Of a stretch of DNA of 64,000 bases, positions 16,357 to 24,488 are shown piece by piece (position 1 is the stretch's first letter; the number at the start of each line of letters is the position of its first letter). The stretch is from positions 124,001 to 188,000 of the forward strand of contig NZ_JBHGAP010000008.1 in NCBI RefSeq assembly GCF_042610495.1. Direction: 5' to 3'. A model generated the notes under the pieces. That model was not told where the DNA came from and did not search any database. It saw only the letters and a list, made by a program, of their open reading frames with translations. The position numbers and the translations under genes were made by a program. This DNA is from RU20A sp042610495. Lineage in GTDB: Bacteria > Pseudomonadota > Alphaproteobacteria > Rhizobiales > Rhizobiaceae.

Positions 16357-17145
16357 TTATCTCAGGTTCTTGCTGACGGTGGAGGCCATCTCGTCGGCGG
16401 CCTGGATGATCTTGGAATTCATTTCGTAGGCGCGCTGGGCCGAGATCAGATCGGTGATTTCCTTCACCGGATCGACGTTGGAGGCTTCCAGATAGCGCTG
16501 CTTGATCTCGCCGAAGCCGGCATCGCCGGGGGCGCCGACGATCGGATCGCCGGACGCCGGCGTCTGCTTGAAGAGGTTGTCACCCTGCGGCTCGAGACCA
16601 GCTTCGTTGATGAAGTTGGTAATGGTGAGCTGGCCGACCTGCTGCGGCACCGTGTCATTGCCGATGGTGACCATGACCTGGCCCGTGGCCGAAACATCGA
16701 CGGAGGTCGCATTCGGGGGAATGGTGACACCCGGAACGACGGTGTAGCCGTCGAGGGTGACAAGCTGGCCTTGCGCGTTGGTGTTGAAGGCACCGGCGCG
16801 GGTATAGGCCGTCTGGCCGTCCGGCGTCTGGATCTGGAACCAGCCGCGGCCGACGAGCGCGAGGTCGAAATCGTTGCCGGTCTGGGTCAGCGGGCCCTGG
16901 ATATGCAGGTTGCGCACGGCGGCGGTCTGGACGCCGAGACCGATCAGCGCGCCTTCCGGCACGATCGCCTGATTGGCCCGGCTCGGCACGCCCTGGGCGC
17001 GCTCGGTCTGGTAGATGAGGTCTGAGAACTCGGCGCGGGCGCGCTTGTAGCCCGTGGTGTTGATGTTCGCGATGTTGTTCGCGATCACTTCGAGGTTCTG
17101 CTGCTGGGCATTCATGCCGGTGGCGGCGATGGACAGGGCCTTCAT
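16357..17145 (-). CDS. flgG: distal rod protein FlgG
   Basis: A 262-residue distal rod subunit. The N-terminus MKALSIAATGMNAQQQNLEV with NIANINTTGYKRARAEF and the C-terminus EITDLISAQRAYEMNSKII are the family's paired axial-protein signatures. The length matches FlgG rather than hook or proximal rod proteins. It lies between fliE and flgA within the flgB-fliP unit. Confidence 0.96.
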   Translation of the reverse strand: MKALSIAATGMNAQQQNLEVIANNIANINTTGYKRARAEFSDLIYQTERAQGVPSRANQAIVPEGALIGLGVQTAAVRNLHIQGPLTQTGNDFDLALVGRGWFQIQTPDGQTAYTRAGAFNTNAQGQLVTLDGYTVVPGVTIPPNATSVDVSATGQVMVTIGNDTVPQQVGQLTITNFINEAGLEPQGDNLFKQTPASGDPIVGAPGDAGFGEIKQRYLEASNVDPVKEITDLISAQRAYEMNSKIIQAADEMASTVSKNLR

Positions 17146-17157
17146 GGATCAGGTTCC

Positions 17158-17496
17158 TCAGATCGGCATGCGGGTGATGTCGAGATAGGCCGTCACGAGC
17201 TTGTCGCGGATGGCCATGGCGGTCTGGAGCGATTGTTCCGCGCTCATCACGGCATCGACGACCTCGCGGGTGTTGGCCTCGCCGCGAATGCCCTGGATGG
17301 AGGCGGTTTCTGCCGTCTTCAACTGGTTGATCGTATCGGTGGCCATGTTGCCGAGCATGGAGGCAAAGCTCTGGCCGGTGCCGGTGGCCGAACTGGAGGG
17401 CGCGGTGCCGGGCTGCAGGAGCGAACTGGCTTCGGCGACGCTGTCGGTGACCTTGGTCGCGCCAACGGAGCCGATGGAGGCGATGCTGTCGAACAT
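17158..17496 (-). CDS. fliE: flagellar MS-ring/rod junction protein FliE
   Basis: A 112-residue junction protein joining the MS ring to the proximal rod. The C-terminal half carries the family pattern NTREVVDAVMSAEQSLQTAM and ITRMPI at the end. Its ATG overlaps the flgC stop (TAATG), and flgG follows after 12 bp. Length and order flgB-flgC-fliE-flgG are typical of Rhizobiales. Confidence 0.93.
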   Translation of the reverse strand: MFDSIASIGSVGATKVTDSVAEASSLLQPGTAPSSSATGTGQSFASMLGNMATDTINQLKTAETASIQGIRGEANTREVVDAVMSAEQSLQTAMAIRDKLVTAYLDITRMPI

Positions 17497-17912
17497 TATT
17501 GTGCCCTCAGAAGGTCGATCGTCGCGGAGATCAGGTCGCGCGACTGCTTGATGGTCTGCAGATTGGCCTCGTAGGAGCGATTGGCTTCTCGCATGTCGGC
17601 CATTTCCACGAGCACGTTGACGTTGGGCATCTTGACCATGCCCTTTTCGTCAGCCGCCGGATTGCCCGGATCATATTCGGTGATGAAGGGGCTTTCGTCC
17701 TCACCCAGACGCTGGACATCGACGCGCGCGGCGCCGCTGACGCGGTCGATCTCGGAGGTGAAACTGACCGTCTTGCGGCGATAGGGATCGGCGCCGGGCG
17801 CGTCACCCGTCGAACGGGCGTTGGCGATGTTTTCCGAAACGATACGCAGGCGGGTCGATTCAGCTTCCAGACCGGAGGCGGAAACCTTGAGAGCAGCAGA
17901 CAACGGATCCAT
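17496..17912 (-). CDS. flgC: proximal rod protein FlgC
   Basis: A 138-residue proximal rod subunit. The N-terminus contains ALKVSASGLEAESTRLRIVSENIANA and the C-terminus NVLVEMADMREANRSYEANL, the usual FlgC pairing (each quoted in part). It starts 3 bp after flgB and overlaps fliE by one base. No anomaly is seen. Confidence 0.95.
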   Translation of the reverse strand: MDPLSAALKVSASGLEAESTRLRIVSENIANARSTGDAPGADPYRRKTVSFTSEIDRVSGAARVDVQRLGEDESPFITEYDPGNPAADEKGMVKMPNVNVLVEMADMREANRSYEANLQTIKQSRDLISATIDLLRAQ

Positions 17913-17915
17913 GGC

Positions 17916-18302
17916 TTACTTCCTCAGCGTCAGCAGCATCATGCGGTGAAAGGCCTTCACAAGGCCGGCATTGAGCTCGTAATCGCGCTTGATCTGGCCG
18001 GACTTCATCAGTTCGTCCTCGACGGACACGCTGTTGCCGGAGACCTTCACCTCGGAGGCATCCATGTCGCTCGTCTCGATGACATCGGCGGCCATGGGCG
18101 ATTCGGTGAAGTGGCGCGGATTGGTGGCGGCCATGCGCATGGAATTGGTCTGGTTCAGCACCGTATCGAAGGGCTGGACGTCACGCGCATTGTAGCCGGG
18201 GGTATTCACGTTTGCGATGTTGCCGGCCACGACGTTCTGGCGAGCTGCCAGCCATTGCGCCTGCCGGGACGCGAGCTCGAAGAGCTGAATCGGTTGCATC
18301 AT
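17916..18302 (-). CDS. flgB: proximal rod protein FlgB
   Basis: A 128-residue rod subunit and first gene of the unit running to fliP. Family sequence ASRQAQWLAARQNVVAGNIA followed by NTPGYNARDV is at about residues 11-42. Two adjacent ATG codons are present; GGAGG lies 3 bp before the first and 6 bp before the second, so the protein may begin at 18299 instead. The 159-bp upstream gap should carry the operon promoter. Confidence 0.94.
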   Translation of the reverse strand: MMQPIQLFELASRQAQWLAARQNVVAGNIANVNTPGYNARDVQPFDTVLNQTNSMRMAATNPRHFTESPMAADVIETSDMDASEVKVSGNSVSVEDELMKSGQIKRDYELNAGLVKAFHRMMLLTLRK

Positions 18303-18461
18303 GCACCTCCATCATTTTCAATGGAGAGACTAGCTGCACAAACTTGCGTGGGACTGGCGCAAATGCCGGGTTTTTCGGGCTTTCAGGCAGCAGGACGCGG
18401 GCCGCGCCCATGCGAGCGCACGGGCACGGAAGACCGTTGGCGGGTCGATAATGATTTGAAT

Positions 18462-19037
18462 TTACTGGGCCTTGATGACCTGGCCCTTGGAGGTGATCAT
18501 CACCCACTGGCCGTCACGCTCCTCAAGGGTCGCAAGGCGGCTGTTGTCGGGCAGGACGGCGCCGACGGCAACGATATACATGCCGGTCTTGTCCTCGATC
18601 AGCGCCCGGCCATTGGCGACATGCATCAGGCGAAAGCTGCTCGACGCAGGAAAGGGTTGCTCCATGCCGTCATCGGGCTCGCCGCCGGGTCTTGCGGCCG
18701 TGCCGTCGAGGCCACCGGGAACAGTTGCCGTGGTGATCTGGTCGACGGCGGCCTGGCGTGCCGCCTGCCGCGCCGTATCGCCGGCATCGGGAATGGCAAG
18801 CGGAGAGACGGTAACGACGGCCGGGCCAGGCTGTTCCGGCATGTCGCGCACGTCGCCCTGCCACAGGGCCGGCAGATGGAACTTGTCCTGATTGAAGAAG
18901 GCGTACCACGGAAAGAACGTGCCGAAGGCGGCGAGCGCAACGCCGGTGACGCCAAGGACCTTGTCGATCGTCGGCGTCTTCTCGCGGCGCCTGCGCTGCG
19001 GAACGATCTCGTCTGCGTCGTGGTCGGTCACTGTCAT
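18462..19037 (-). CDS. conserved rhizobial flagellar-locus membrane protein, function unknown
   Basis: A 191-residue protein. A basic N-terminal tail with RRRREK precedes one membrane helix (about residues 27-44, VLGVTGVALAAFGTFFPWY). A Pro/Ala-rich linker and a small beta-rich C-terminal domain follow (MHVANGRALIEDKTGMYIV, VLPDNSRLATLEERDGQWV), which looks like an SH3-type or bacterial barrel sensor. Its start overlaps the fliI stop by 4 bp, so it is co-expressed with the export ATPase. Relatives have an unnamed gene in this slot. It is not FliJ: there is no long coiled coil. Function cannot be inferred beyond a flagellar context. Confidence 0.75.
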   Translation of the reverse strand: MTVTDHDADEIVPQRRRREKTPTIDKVLGVTGVALAAFGTFFPWYAFFNQDKFHLPALWQGDVRDMPEQPGPAVVTVSPLAIPDAGDTARQAARQAAVDQITTATVPGGLDGTAARPGGEPDDGMEQPFPASSSFRLMHVANGRALIEDKTGMYIVAVGAVLPDNSRLATLEERDGQWVMITSKGQVIKAQ

Positions 19038-20431
19038 ACCCTCGGTCTGTTCATGCCCTGCTGAGCGCCGGTCGCGGCGGCCTTCAGTGCGGTAGCGAGA
19101 TCGGTAAATGCGTCGAATGCCGGCAATTCGCCGGGCGTCTGCTTGAGAACCTCGTACATGACCGGAACCTGCTTGATGGCCATGTCGAGATCGGGATCGG
19201 CGCCGGGGCGATAGCCGCCGATGAGGCGCAGGTCGCGCGTCTCCTCGAAGCGGTGGATCAGCGCCTTCAGGCGGGCGACGAGCTTTTCCTGGTCGGGCGT
19301 CCAGGCCTTGCGGGCCAGACGCGAAATCGAGGCGAGCGGATTGATCGGCGGGTAGCGCCCCTCCTCCGCGAGACTGCGTTCCAGCACGATGTGGCCGTCG
19401 AGAATACCGCGGGTGCTGTCGGCGATCGGATCGTTGTGGTTGTCGCCATCGACGAGGATGGAGATGATGGCGGTGATCGTACCCGTTCCCTCCGCACCCG
19501 GTCCGGCACGCTCCAGAAGGCGGGGCAGCTCGGTGAAGACGGAAGCCGGATAGCCGCGCGCGATGGGCGGTTCGCCAGATGCCGTCGCGACCTCGCGGAT
19601 GGCATGGGCAAAGCGCGTCACGCTGTCGACGATAAGGAGCACGTTGTCGCCCTGGTCGCGGTAGTGCTCGGCGATCGTCACCGCCGTCAGCGGGGCCATT
19701 TTGCGCACCATCGGGCTTTCATCGCTGGTCGCAACGACGGCAACGGCCTTCTTGAGATTTTCTCCAAGCGTATCCTCGATGAATTCGCGCACTTCACGGC
19801 CACGTTCGCCGACCAGCGCGATGACAACCTTGTCGAAGGCATCGGCGCGGGCGAGCATGGAGAGAAGCGTGGATTTGCCGACGCCCGAGCCGGCGAAGAT
19901 GCCGAGACGCTGACCGAGGCAGAGCGGCGAGAAGATGTCGATGGCACGCACGCCGGTGCGGAAGCCGGTATCGACGCGGCGGCGCGTCATGGAGGGCGGC
20001 GCGGTGTTGTTGATGGGGCGGGCGACCTTGCCCTTCATCAGCGGGCCGCCGCCGTCGATGGGATCGCCGAGCGCATTGATGGCGCGGCCGCACCAGCTGT
20101 CATCAGGCGCGACACGGAAAGCGCCGACGCGGATGACCGTGTCGTGGATGCCGATGGGGTCGCCGGGCTCGATGGGGCAGACGAAGACGTTTTCCGGCTC
20201 GACGCGCACGACTTCCCCGAGATGGATGCCGGTTGCGGAACGGTGCGCGACGAAGTCACCGAGGCGGACGTGGCGCGACAGGCCGGTGACCGTATAGTGC
20301 CCGGGCGAAATGGTCTTCACATGGCCGCCGGGTGCAATCGACGTCTCCGGCCGGGCAAAGCGTTCTGCGAGACTGCCGAGCTGTCGAAGCGCCGTGGCGC
20401 GGGGGCGGATTTCCAGTTTGTCAGGCATCAT
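19034..20431 (-). CDS. fliI: flagellar export ATPase FliI
   Basis: A 465-residue cytoplasmic ATPase that energises type III export, homologous to the F1 beta subunit. Walker A is GSGVGKST near residue 190. LLIVDSVTRFAHAIREVA (Walker B and the family signature) lies near residue 275, and the PASVFTELPRLLERAG segment is characteristic. The C-terminal domain includes LASISRLARKAWTPDQEKL in parts. It overlaps the downstream unknown membrane-protein gene by 4 bp. Confidence 0.96.
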   Translation of the reverse strand: MMPDKLEIRPRATALRQLGSLAERFARPETSIAPGGHVKTISPGHYTVTGLSRHVRLGDFVAHRSATGIHLGEVVRVEPENVFVCPIEPGDPIGIHDTVIRVGAFRVAPDDSWCGRAINALGDPIDGGGPLMKGKVARPINNTAPPSMTRRRVDTGFRTGVRAIDIFSPLCLGQRLGIFAGSGVGKSTLLSMLARADAFDKVVIALVGERGREVREFIEDTLGENLKKAVAVVATSDESPMVRKMAPLTAVTIAEHYRDQGDNVLLIVDSVTRFAHAIREVATASGEPPIARGYPASVFTELPRLLERAGPGAEGTGTITAIISILVDGDNHNDPIADSTRGILDGHIVLERSLAEEGRYPPINPLASISRLARKAWTPDQEKLVARLKALIHRFEETRDLRLIGGYRPGADPDLDMAIKQVPVMYEVLKQTPGELPAFDAFTDLATALKAAATGAQQGMNRPRV

Positions 20432-20544
20432 GCCTTGTCACCTTCCAGACAGGGAGGGAAGAAGCGGACACGCCCCAAGGGCGGTCCGGAAAGGGACCGG
20501 CAAGCGAGCGGTCAATCCCGCCTTGTGCGCCCGGTCAATCATGC

Positions 20545-21270
20545 TCAGCGCGATCCTCCGAGCGTCTCGATCGCCTTGCCGAAGGTCTGCTCGGTGTCGC
20601 GCATCAGGCTGGACACGCTGTCGAAGGCGCGCTGGATGTTGATGAGCTGCGACATTTCCTGGATCGGATTGACGTTTGACTCTTCGGTGTAACCCTGCGC
20701 CACGCCAACGGCCATGCTGTCGACCACGGCCTGCGGCTCGACCGCCGGGATGATGCCGCTGTTGGGGACACGGGTGAAGCCGCGCGAGAAGTCGGCTTCG
20801 AAGAGACCGACCTGCGCTACCTGCTGCTCGCCCTGCCGGATCACACCATCGGCGCCGATGCGGATCTCTCCGCCATTGGCGTTGAGCTGGATCTGACCGC
20901 CGCCGATATCGAGGACGGGATAGCCCATGGTGGAGATCAGCGTGCCATCCGGTGTCATGGAGAAACGCCCGTCACGCGTCAGCGCGTTGCCGGACGGGGT
21001 CTGGATCTGGAAGTAGGCGTCGCCCTTGATCGCCAGGTCGAGCGGGTTGCCCGTCTGCTTGAAGCCACCGGAATTGGTATCGAGATATTCCTGGCCGGGC
21101 GACACGAAAGCGGTTTGCGTCGCGCCGGTGCTGGCCAGAACCTCGTCGAACTTGACCTGCGTGCCGCGAAAGCCGGCGGTGGAGGCGTTGGCCACGTTGT
21201 CGGCGAGCGTGTTGATGCGCCGTTCGAGCGCGACCTGGGATGACAGGGCGACGTAGAGGCCGGTTTGCAT
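20545..21270 (-). CDS. flgF: proximal rod protein FlgF
   Basis: A 241-residue rod protein. The start at 21270 (MQTGLYVALSSQVALERRI) is chosen because it begins the conserved N-terminal helix; the open frame extends upstream through low-complexity sequence. Signatures are NVANASTAGFRGTQVKFDE and, near the C-terminus, QEMSQLINIQRAFDSVSSLM. It begins 2 bp after the stop of the upstream unknown gene, so the two form an operon. Confidence 0.94.
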   Translation of the reverse strand: MQTGLYVALSSQVALERRINTLADNVANASTAGFRGTQVKFDEVLASTGATQTAFVSPGQEYLDTNSGGFKQTGNPLDLAIKGDAYFQIQTPSGNALTRDGRFSMTPDGTLISTMGYPVLDIGGGQIQLNANGGEIRIGADGVIRQGEQQVAQVGLFEADFSRGFTRVPNSGIIPAVEPQAVVDSMAVGVAQGYTEESNVNPIQEMSQLINIQRAFDSVSSLMRDTEQTFGKAIETLGGSR

Positions 21271-21271
21271 G

Positions 21272-21781
21272 TCAGCGTTCTCCGAGACGGATCTTGTGAT
21301 GGGGGCGGATGGGGCGAAGAACCAGCGACTGCTCCTCCAGACGGGCGCGGCTCGCCTTTTCCTCCGCGCGGCGAAGGTAGCGGGTAACAACGCCTTCCAG
21401 GGCGGAGCGTCGGCTGGTGGTGAACGGGCCGTGGAGCGCAAAATTGAAAGCGGCGATCAGGTCGCCGTAACGGCAGTCGGAAAAGCGCAGCGCCAGCGCA
21501 CCCGGCCCATCGAGACCGCCGACGAGAAGACGGCGGATGAAATTGCGGGCGTAGGCCATCTCTTCCAGGTGATGGGCCGCCATCACGTAGTCATAGAGCC
21601 TGGCGTCGGCCATCAGCGCATCGACCGTTTCGACGGCACGGATATGGGCGAGGTAGTATTCGGTCTCGCGCATGACGGATGGCCAGACGTCGATGACGCT
21701 GCTTTTCCCGCTCGATGCTGACTGCCGCTGTGCCCGGACCACGGTCCATTCCCTGCTTGACGATCGACGGACGCGCGTCAT
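21272..21781 (-). CDS. conserved rhizobial flagellar-locus protein, function unknown
   Basis: A 169-residue soluble protein with a basic Ser/Arg-rich N-terminus (MTRVRRSSSREWTVVRAQRQ) and a largely helical body. No signal peptide, membrane segment or known motif is seen. GGGGAAG lies just upstream of the ATG at 21781. The gene is 1-2 bp upstream of flgF and divergent from motA, with a shared 167-bp promoter region. Rhizobial relatives have an unnamed gene here. The helical, charged character would fit an export chaperone or regulator, but that is speculation. Confidence 0.72.
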   Translation of the reverse strand: MTRVRRSSSREWTVVRAQRQSASSGKSSVIDVWPSVMRETEYYLAHIRAVETVDALMADARLYDYVMAAHHLEEMAYARNFIRRLLVGGLDGPGALALRFSDCRYGDLIAAFNFALHGPFTTSRRSALEGVVTRYLRRAEEKASRARLEEQSLVLRPIRPHHKIRLGER

Positions 21782-21948
21782 GCGCTTCCCCTAGCCTTGC
21801 ACCTTTGCAGGCGATGCTTGCGCGAGCCTGTTTGACCGACGCGGAGAAAATCCGGGCCGCGCGTGCTCATGGAAGGTTTCATTAAGCCTCACGCAAGGCT
21901 TTGCGGGTAACTCTTGTCCCCAAACACGATCGTGGCAGGTGCCGGCAC

Positions 21949-22827
21949 ATGAACATCATCATCGGATTCGTCCTTACAATCGGCTGCGTGATCGGCGGCT
22001 ACATCGCCATGGGCGGCCACCTTCAGGTACTCGTGCAGCCCTTCGAGCTTGTCATCATCGGGGGCGCCGGCCTCGGCGGCTTCGTCATGGCGAACTCGAT
22101 GAAGACGGTGAAGGATGCCGGCAAGGCGCTGGGCGAGGCCTTCTCCCACAAGGTGCCGAAGGAACGCCATTATCTCGATACGCTCGGCGTGCTCTACTGC
22201 CTGATGCGCGATCTGCGCACCAAGTCGCGCAACGAGATCGAAAGCCACATCGACAATCCCGAGGAATCCCCGATCTTCCAGCAGGCGCCGACGGTTCTGA
22301 AGAACAAGGACCTGACGGCCTTCATCTGCGACTATGTGCGCCTCATCATCATCGGCAATGCCCGCAGCCACGAGATCGAGGCGCTGATGGACGAGGAAAT
22401 CAATACGATCGAGCACGACAAGATGAAGAGCTACGAAGCGCTCGTCACCATGGGCGACGCGTTTCCGGCCATCGGTATCGTCGCGGCCGTTCTCGGGGTT
22501 ATCAAGGCGATGGGCGCCATCACCGAATCCCCGGAAGTTCTCGGCGGAAAGATCGCAGCCGCCCTCGTGGGCACCATGCTGGGGATCTTCCTGTCCTACT
22601 GCCTGGTTTCTCCGCTGGTTGCGAACATCAAGGCTGTCCGATCGAAGCAGAATCGGCTCTATATCATCGTGAAGCAGACCTTGTTGGCGTATATGAACGG
22701 TTCTGTTCCCCAGGTTGCACTCGAATACGGCCGCAAGACCATTTCCTCCTACGAGCGTCCGTCCATCGACGCCGTGGAGCAGGAGATGATGAATCCCGGC
22801 GGCGGCGGCGACAGCAAGGCGGCATAA
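21949..22827 (+). CDS. motA: flagellar motor stator protein MotA
   Basis: A 292-residue four-helix membrane protein that forms the proton channel with MotB. The ATG at 21949 (MNIIIGFVLTIGCVIGGYI) gives the expected first membrane helix; a TTG frame 48 bp earlier is unlikely. The cytoplasmic loop contains the charged residues that touch FliG (near RDLRTKSRNEIE), and the later helices contain FPAIGIVAAVLGVIKAMGAI and GGKIAAALVGTMLGIFLSY. It heads the plus-strand motA-fliM-fliN-fliG block; fliM starts 3 bp after its stop. The divergent upstream neighbour is the orf-flgF unit. Confidence 0.97.
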   Translation: MNIIIGFVLTIGCVIGGYIAMGGHLQVLVQPFELVIIGGAGLGGFVMANSMKTVKDAGKALGEAFSHKVPKERHYLDTLGVLYCLMRDLRTKSRNEIESHIDNPEESPIFQQAPTVLKNKDLTAFICDYVRLIIIGNARSHEIEALMDEEINTIEHDKMKSYEALVTMGDAFPAIGIVAAVLGVIKAMGAITESPEVLGGKIAAALVGTMLGIFLSYCLVSPLVANIKAVRSKQNRLYIIVKQTLLAYMNGSVPQVALEYGRKTISSYERPSIDAVEQEMMNPGGGGDSKAA

Positions 22828-22830
22828 GAG

Positions 22831-23778
22831 ATGAGCAAGCAGTCGGCAGCGCAGAGCGCCCTCCCCTTCGACCAGACGCTTCTTGCCCGCATGATCGGCG
22901 CGCTCGGCGACGACGAGGTGATCGAGAAGATCGCCGCCGATTTCGGCGTGGCGTTTTCCGAGTTCCTGCCGGACCTCCTGCAAAGCGAGACCGGACTTGA
23001 GCTCAAGATCGGCTATGCCGGCTGTGCGACGGGCCTGCGCGACACGCTGATTGCCGATCTGGGTGGCGGTGTGGCGATTTCGGATGCCTCGCTGCGCAAC
23101 TGGAGCAGCGATTTCCAGATCGCCTGCGAGAGCCCGATCATCATCACCATGATGGAAGCGCTTCTGGGTGCCGATCCCAAGCGCATCCCTGAGCCGCGCG
23201 CGCGTCGCCTGTCGGCGATCGAGCTCGACATTGCGACCATGGTCTTCGACAAGATCGGCGAGGTGCTGCGCACCTCCGCCAATGCGACCGGCGGTTTCGA
23301 GACCTTTGTCGGCCGGCCCTACAATATCGAAGAGCGGCGTCCGACCGAAGAAGGCGTCATCAACCCGCATGCCGCCGTCATCCGCATGACGATCGGCATC
23401 GGCGCAACGCTATCGGTCTTTTCCGTCATCGTTCCCCAGCAGACGCTCCTGAAGACCGAGGTCGTGGTGCCGAAAAGCGTGCAGGCTCGCAAGGGGCGCA
23501 ATGCCTGGAGCGAGAAGCTGGAAGAGCAGGTGCGCCGCTCCAGCGTGACGCTGGAGGCGCGGATCTCGCTGGAGAGCCTGTCGCTCGACACGATCAGCCG
23601 GCTGCAGCCCGGCGATATCATTCCTTTCCGCGATGCGCAGGATGTGCGCGTCGATGTCAATGCCAATGGCCGTGATCTCTATGTCTGCGAGTTCGGACGC
23701 GCAGGGGTGCGCTACACCGTCAGGGTCAAGGATACCCACGGTTCGGATGAAGACATTTTCAACCATATCATGAGTTAG
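22831..23778 (+). CDS. fliM: flagellar C-ring switch protein FliM
   Basis: A 315-residue switch protein of the C ring, target of CheY-phosphate. The central CheC-like fold (about residues 40-220) and the C-terminal SpoA domain (about 235-310, LESLSLDTISRLQPGDIIPF) are visible. The first 15 residues (MSKQSAAQSALPFDQ) only loosely resemble the LSQDEIDALL CheY-binding peptide of enteric FliM, as in other rhizobia. The gene is 3 bp after motA. Confidence 0.9.
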   Translation: MSKQSAAQSALPFDQTLLARMIGALGDDEVIEKIAADFGVAFSEFLPDLLQSETGLELKIGYAGCATGLRDTLIADLGGGVAISDASLRNWSSDFQIACESPIIITMMEALLGADPKRIPEPRARRLSAIELDIATMVFDKIGEVLRTSANATGGFETFVGRPYNIEERRPTEEGVINPHAAVIRMTIGIGATLSVFSVIVPQQTLLKTEVVVPKSVQARKGRNAWSEKLEEQVRRSSVTLEARISLESLSLDTISRLQPGDIIPFRDAQDVRVDVNANGRDLYVCEFGRAGVRYTVRVKDTHGSDEDIFNHIMS

Positions 23779-23835
23779 TGTCAGGCGTGGCCCCGGCGCA
23801 TGCCTGGGGCAAGCTTCAACTGGAATAAGTCGGTC

Positions 23836-24462
23836 ATGGCACCCAAGAAAGCATCACCACTGGATAACACCGATTTCGGTGCAGGCGACGCGGAACTCGA
23901 TCAGGCGATCGACGATCTGCGCGGCGTACTGAAAAAGGATTCCGATGGTGATTTCGGTGCCGATTTCGGCAGCGCCAGCGCAGAAACGGACCTGTCTGCA
24001 TTCGGCGGCGATGCCGGCGGCCTCGACAGTTTTGGCGGCGACTTCGCTGGCAGCAGCGATTTTGGCGGCGGCGATTTCGGCGGCAGCGATTTTCCCGCTG
24101 CGGGCGGCCTCGACGACGCGGGCTCCTTCGGGGGCGGTGATTTCGGCGGCGACACAGCCATGTCGTCCGGTTCTGCAGGCATGACGCCTGCCCCGGGCAG
24201 CGGGATGACGTCGAACCTCGATCTCATCAAGGACATTCCGATCGACGTGCAGATCGTGCTAGGCACGAGCCGCATGCTGGTCTCTGGCCTGATGGGACTG
24301 CAGGAAGGTGCCACGATCGGCCTCGATCGCAAGATCGGCGAGCCGGTGGAAGTGATGGTCAACGGCCGTGTCATCGGCCGGGGAGAGATCACGGTGCTGG
24401 AAGAAGACAATTCACGCTTCGGCGTCAAGCTCATCGAGATCAAGGGTACCGGCCGCGGCTGA
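23836..24462 (+). CDS. fliN: flagellar C-ring switch protein FliN
   Basis: A 208-residue C-ring protein. The C-terminal 80 residues are a standard FliN/SpoA domain (DIPIDVQIVLGTSRM, DRKIGEPVEVMVNGRVIGRG). The N-terminal extension (about residues 10-120) is unusual: a low-complexity stretch built from Phe-Gly-Gly-Asp units such as FGGGDFGG, with one repeat about every 5-8 residues. The ATG at 23836 (MAPKKASPLDNTDF) is chosen because relatives begin similarly; an in-frame ATG at 23800 is possible, and neither has a strong ribosome site. It lies between fliM and fliG. Confidence 0.9.
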   Translation: MAPKKASPLDNTDFGAGDAELDQAIDDLRGVLKKDSDGDFGADFGSASAETDLSAFGGDAGGLDSFGGDFAGSSDFGGGDFGGSDFPAAGGLDDAGSFGGGDFGGDTAMSSGSAGMTPAPGSGMTSNLDLIKDIPIDVQIVLGTSRMLVSGLMGLQEGATIGLDRKIGEPVEVMVNGRVIGRGEITVLEEDNSRFGVKLIEIKGTGRG

Positions 24463-24488
24463 TGCCCTGATCGCAGTCAGGGAGATCC

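Noticed and set aside
17499..20692. Two long plus-strand frames opposite flgC/flgB/orf and fliI
   Set aside because: They mirror well-supported flagellar genes and carry no recognisable domain.
21881..21901. Short AAGCC/GGCTT inverted repeat upstream of motA
   Set aside because: Five-base arms with an 8-base spacer are expected by chance; no T run or known site.
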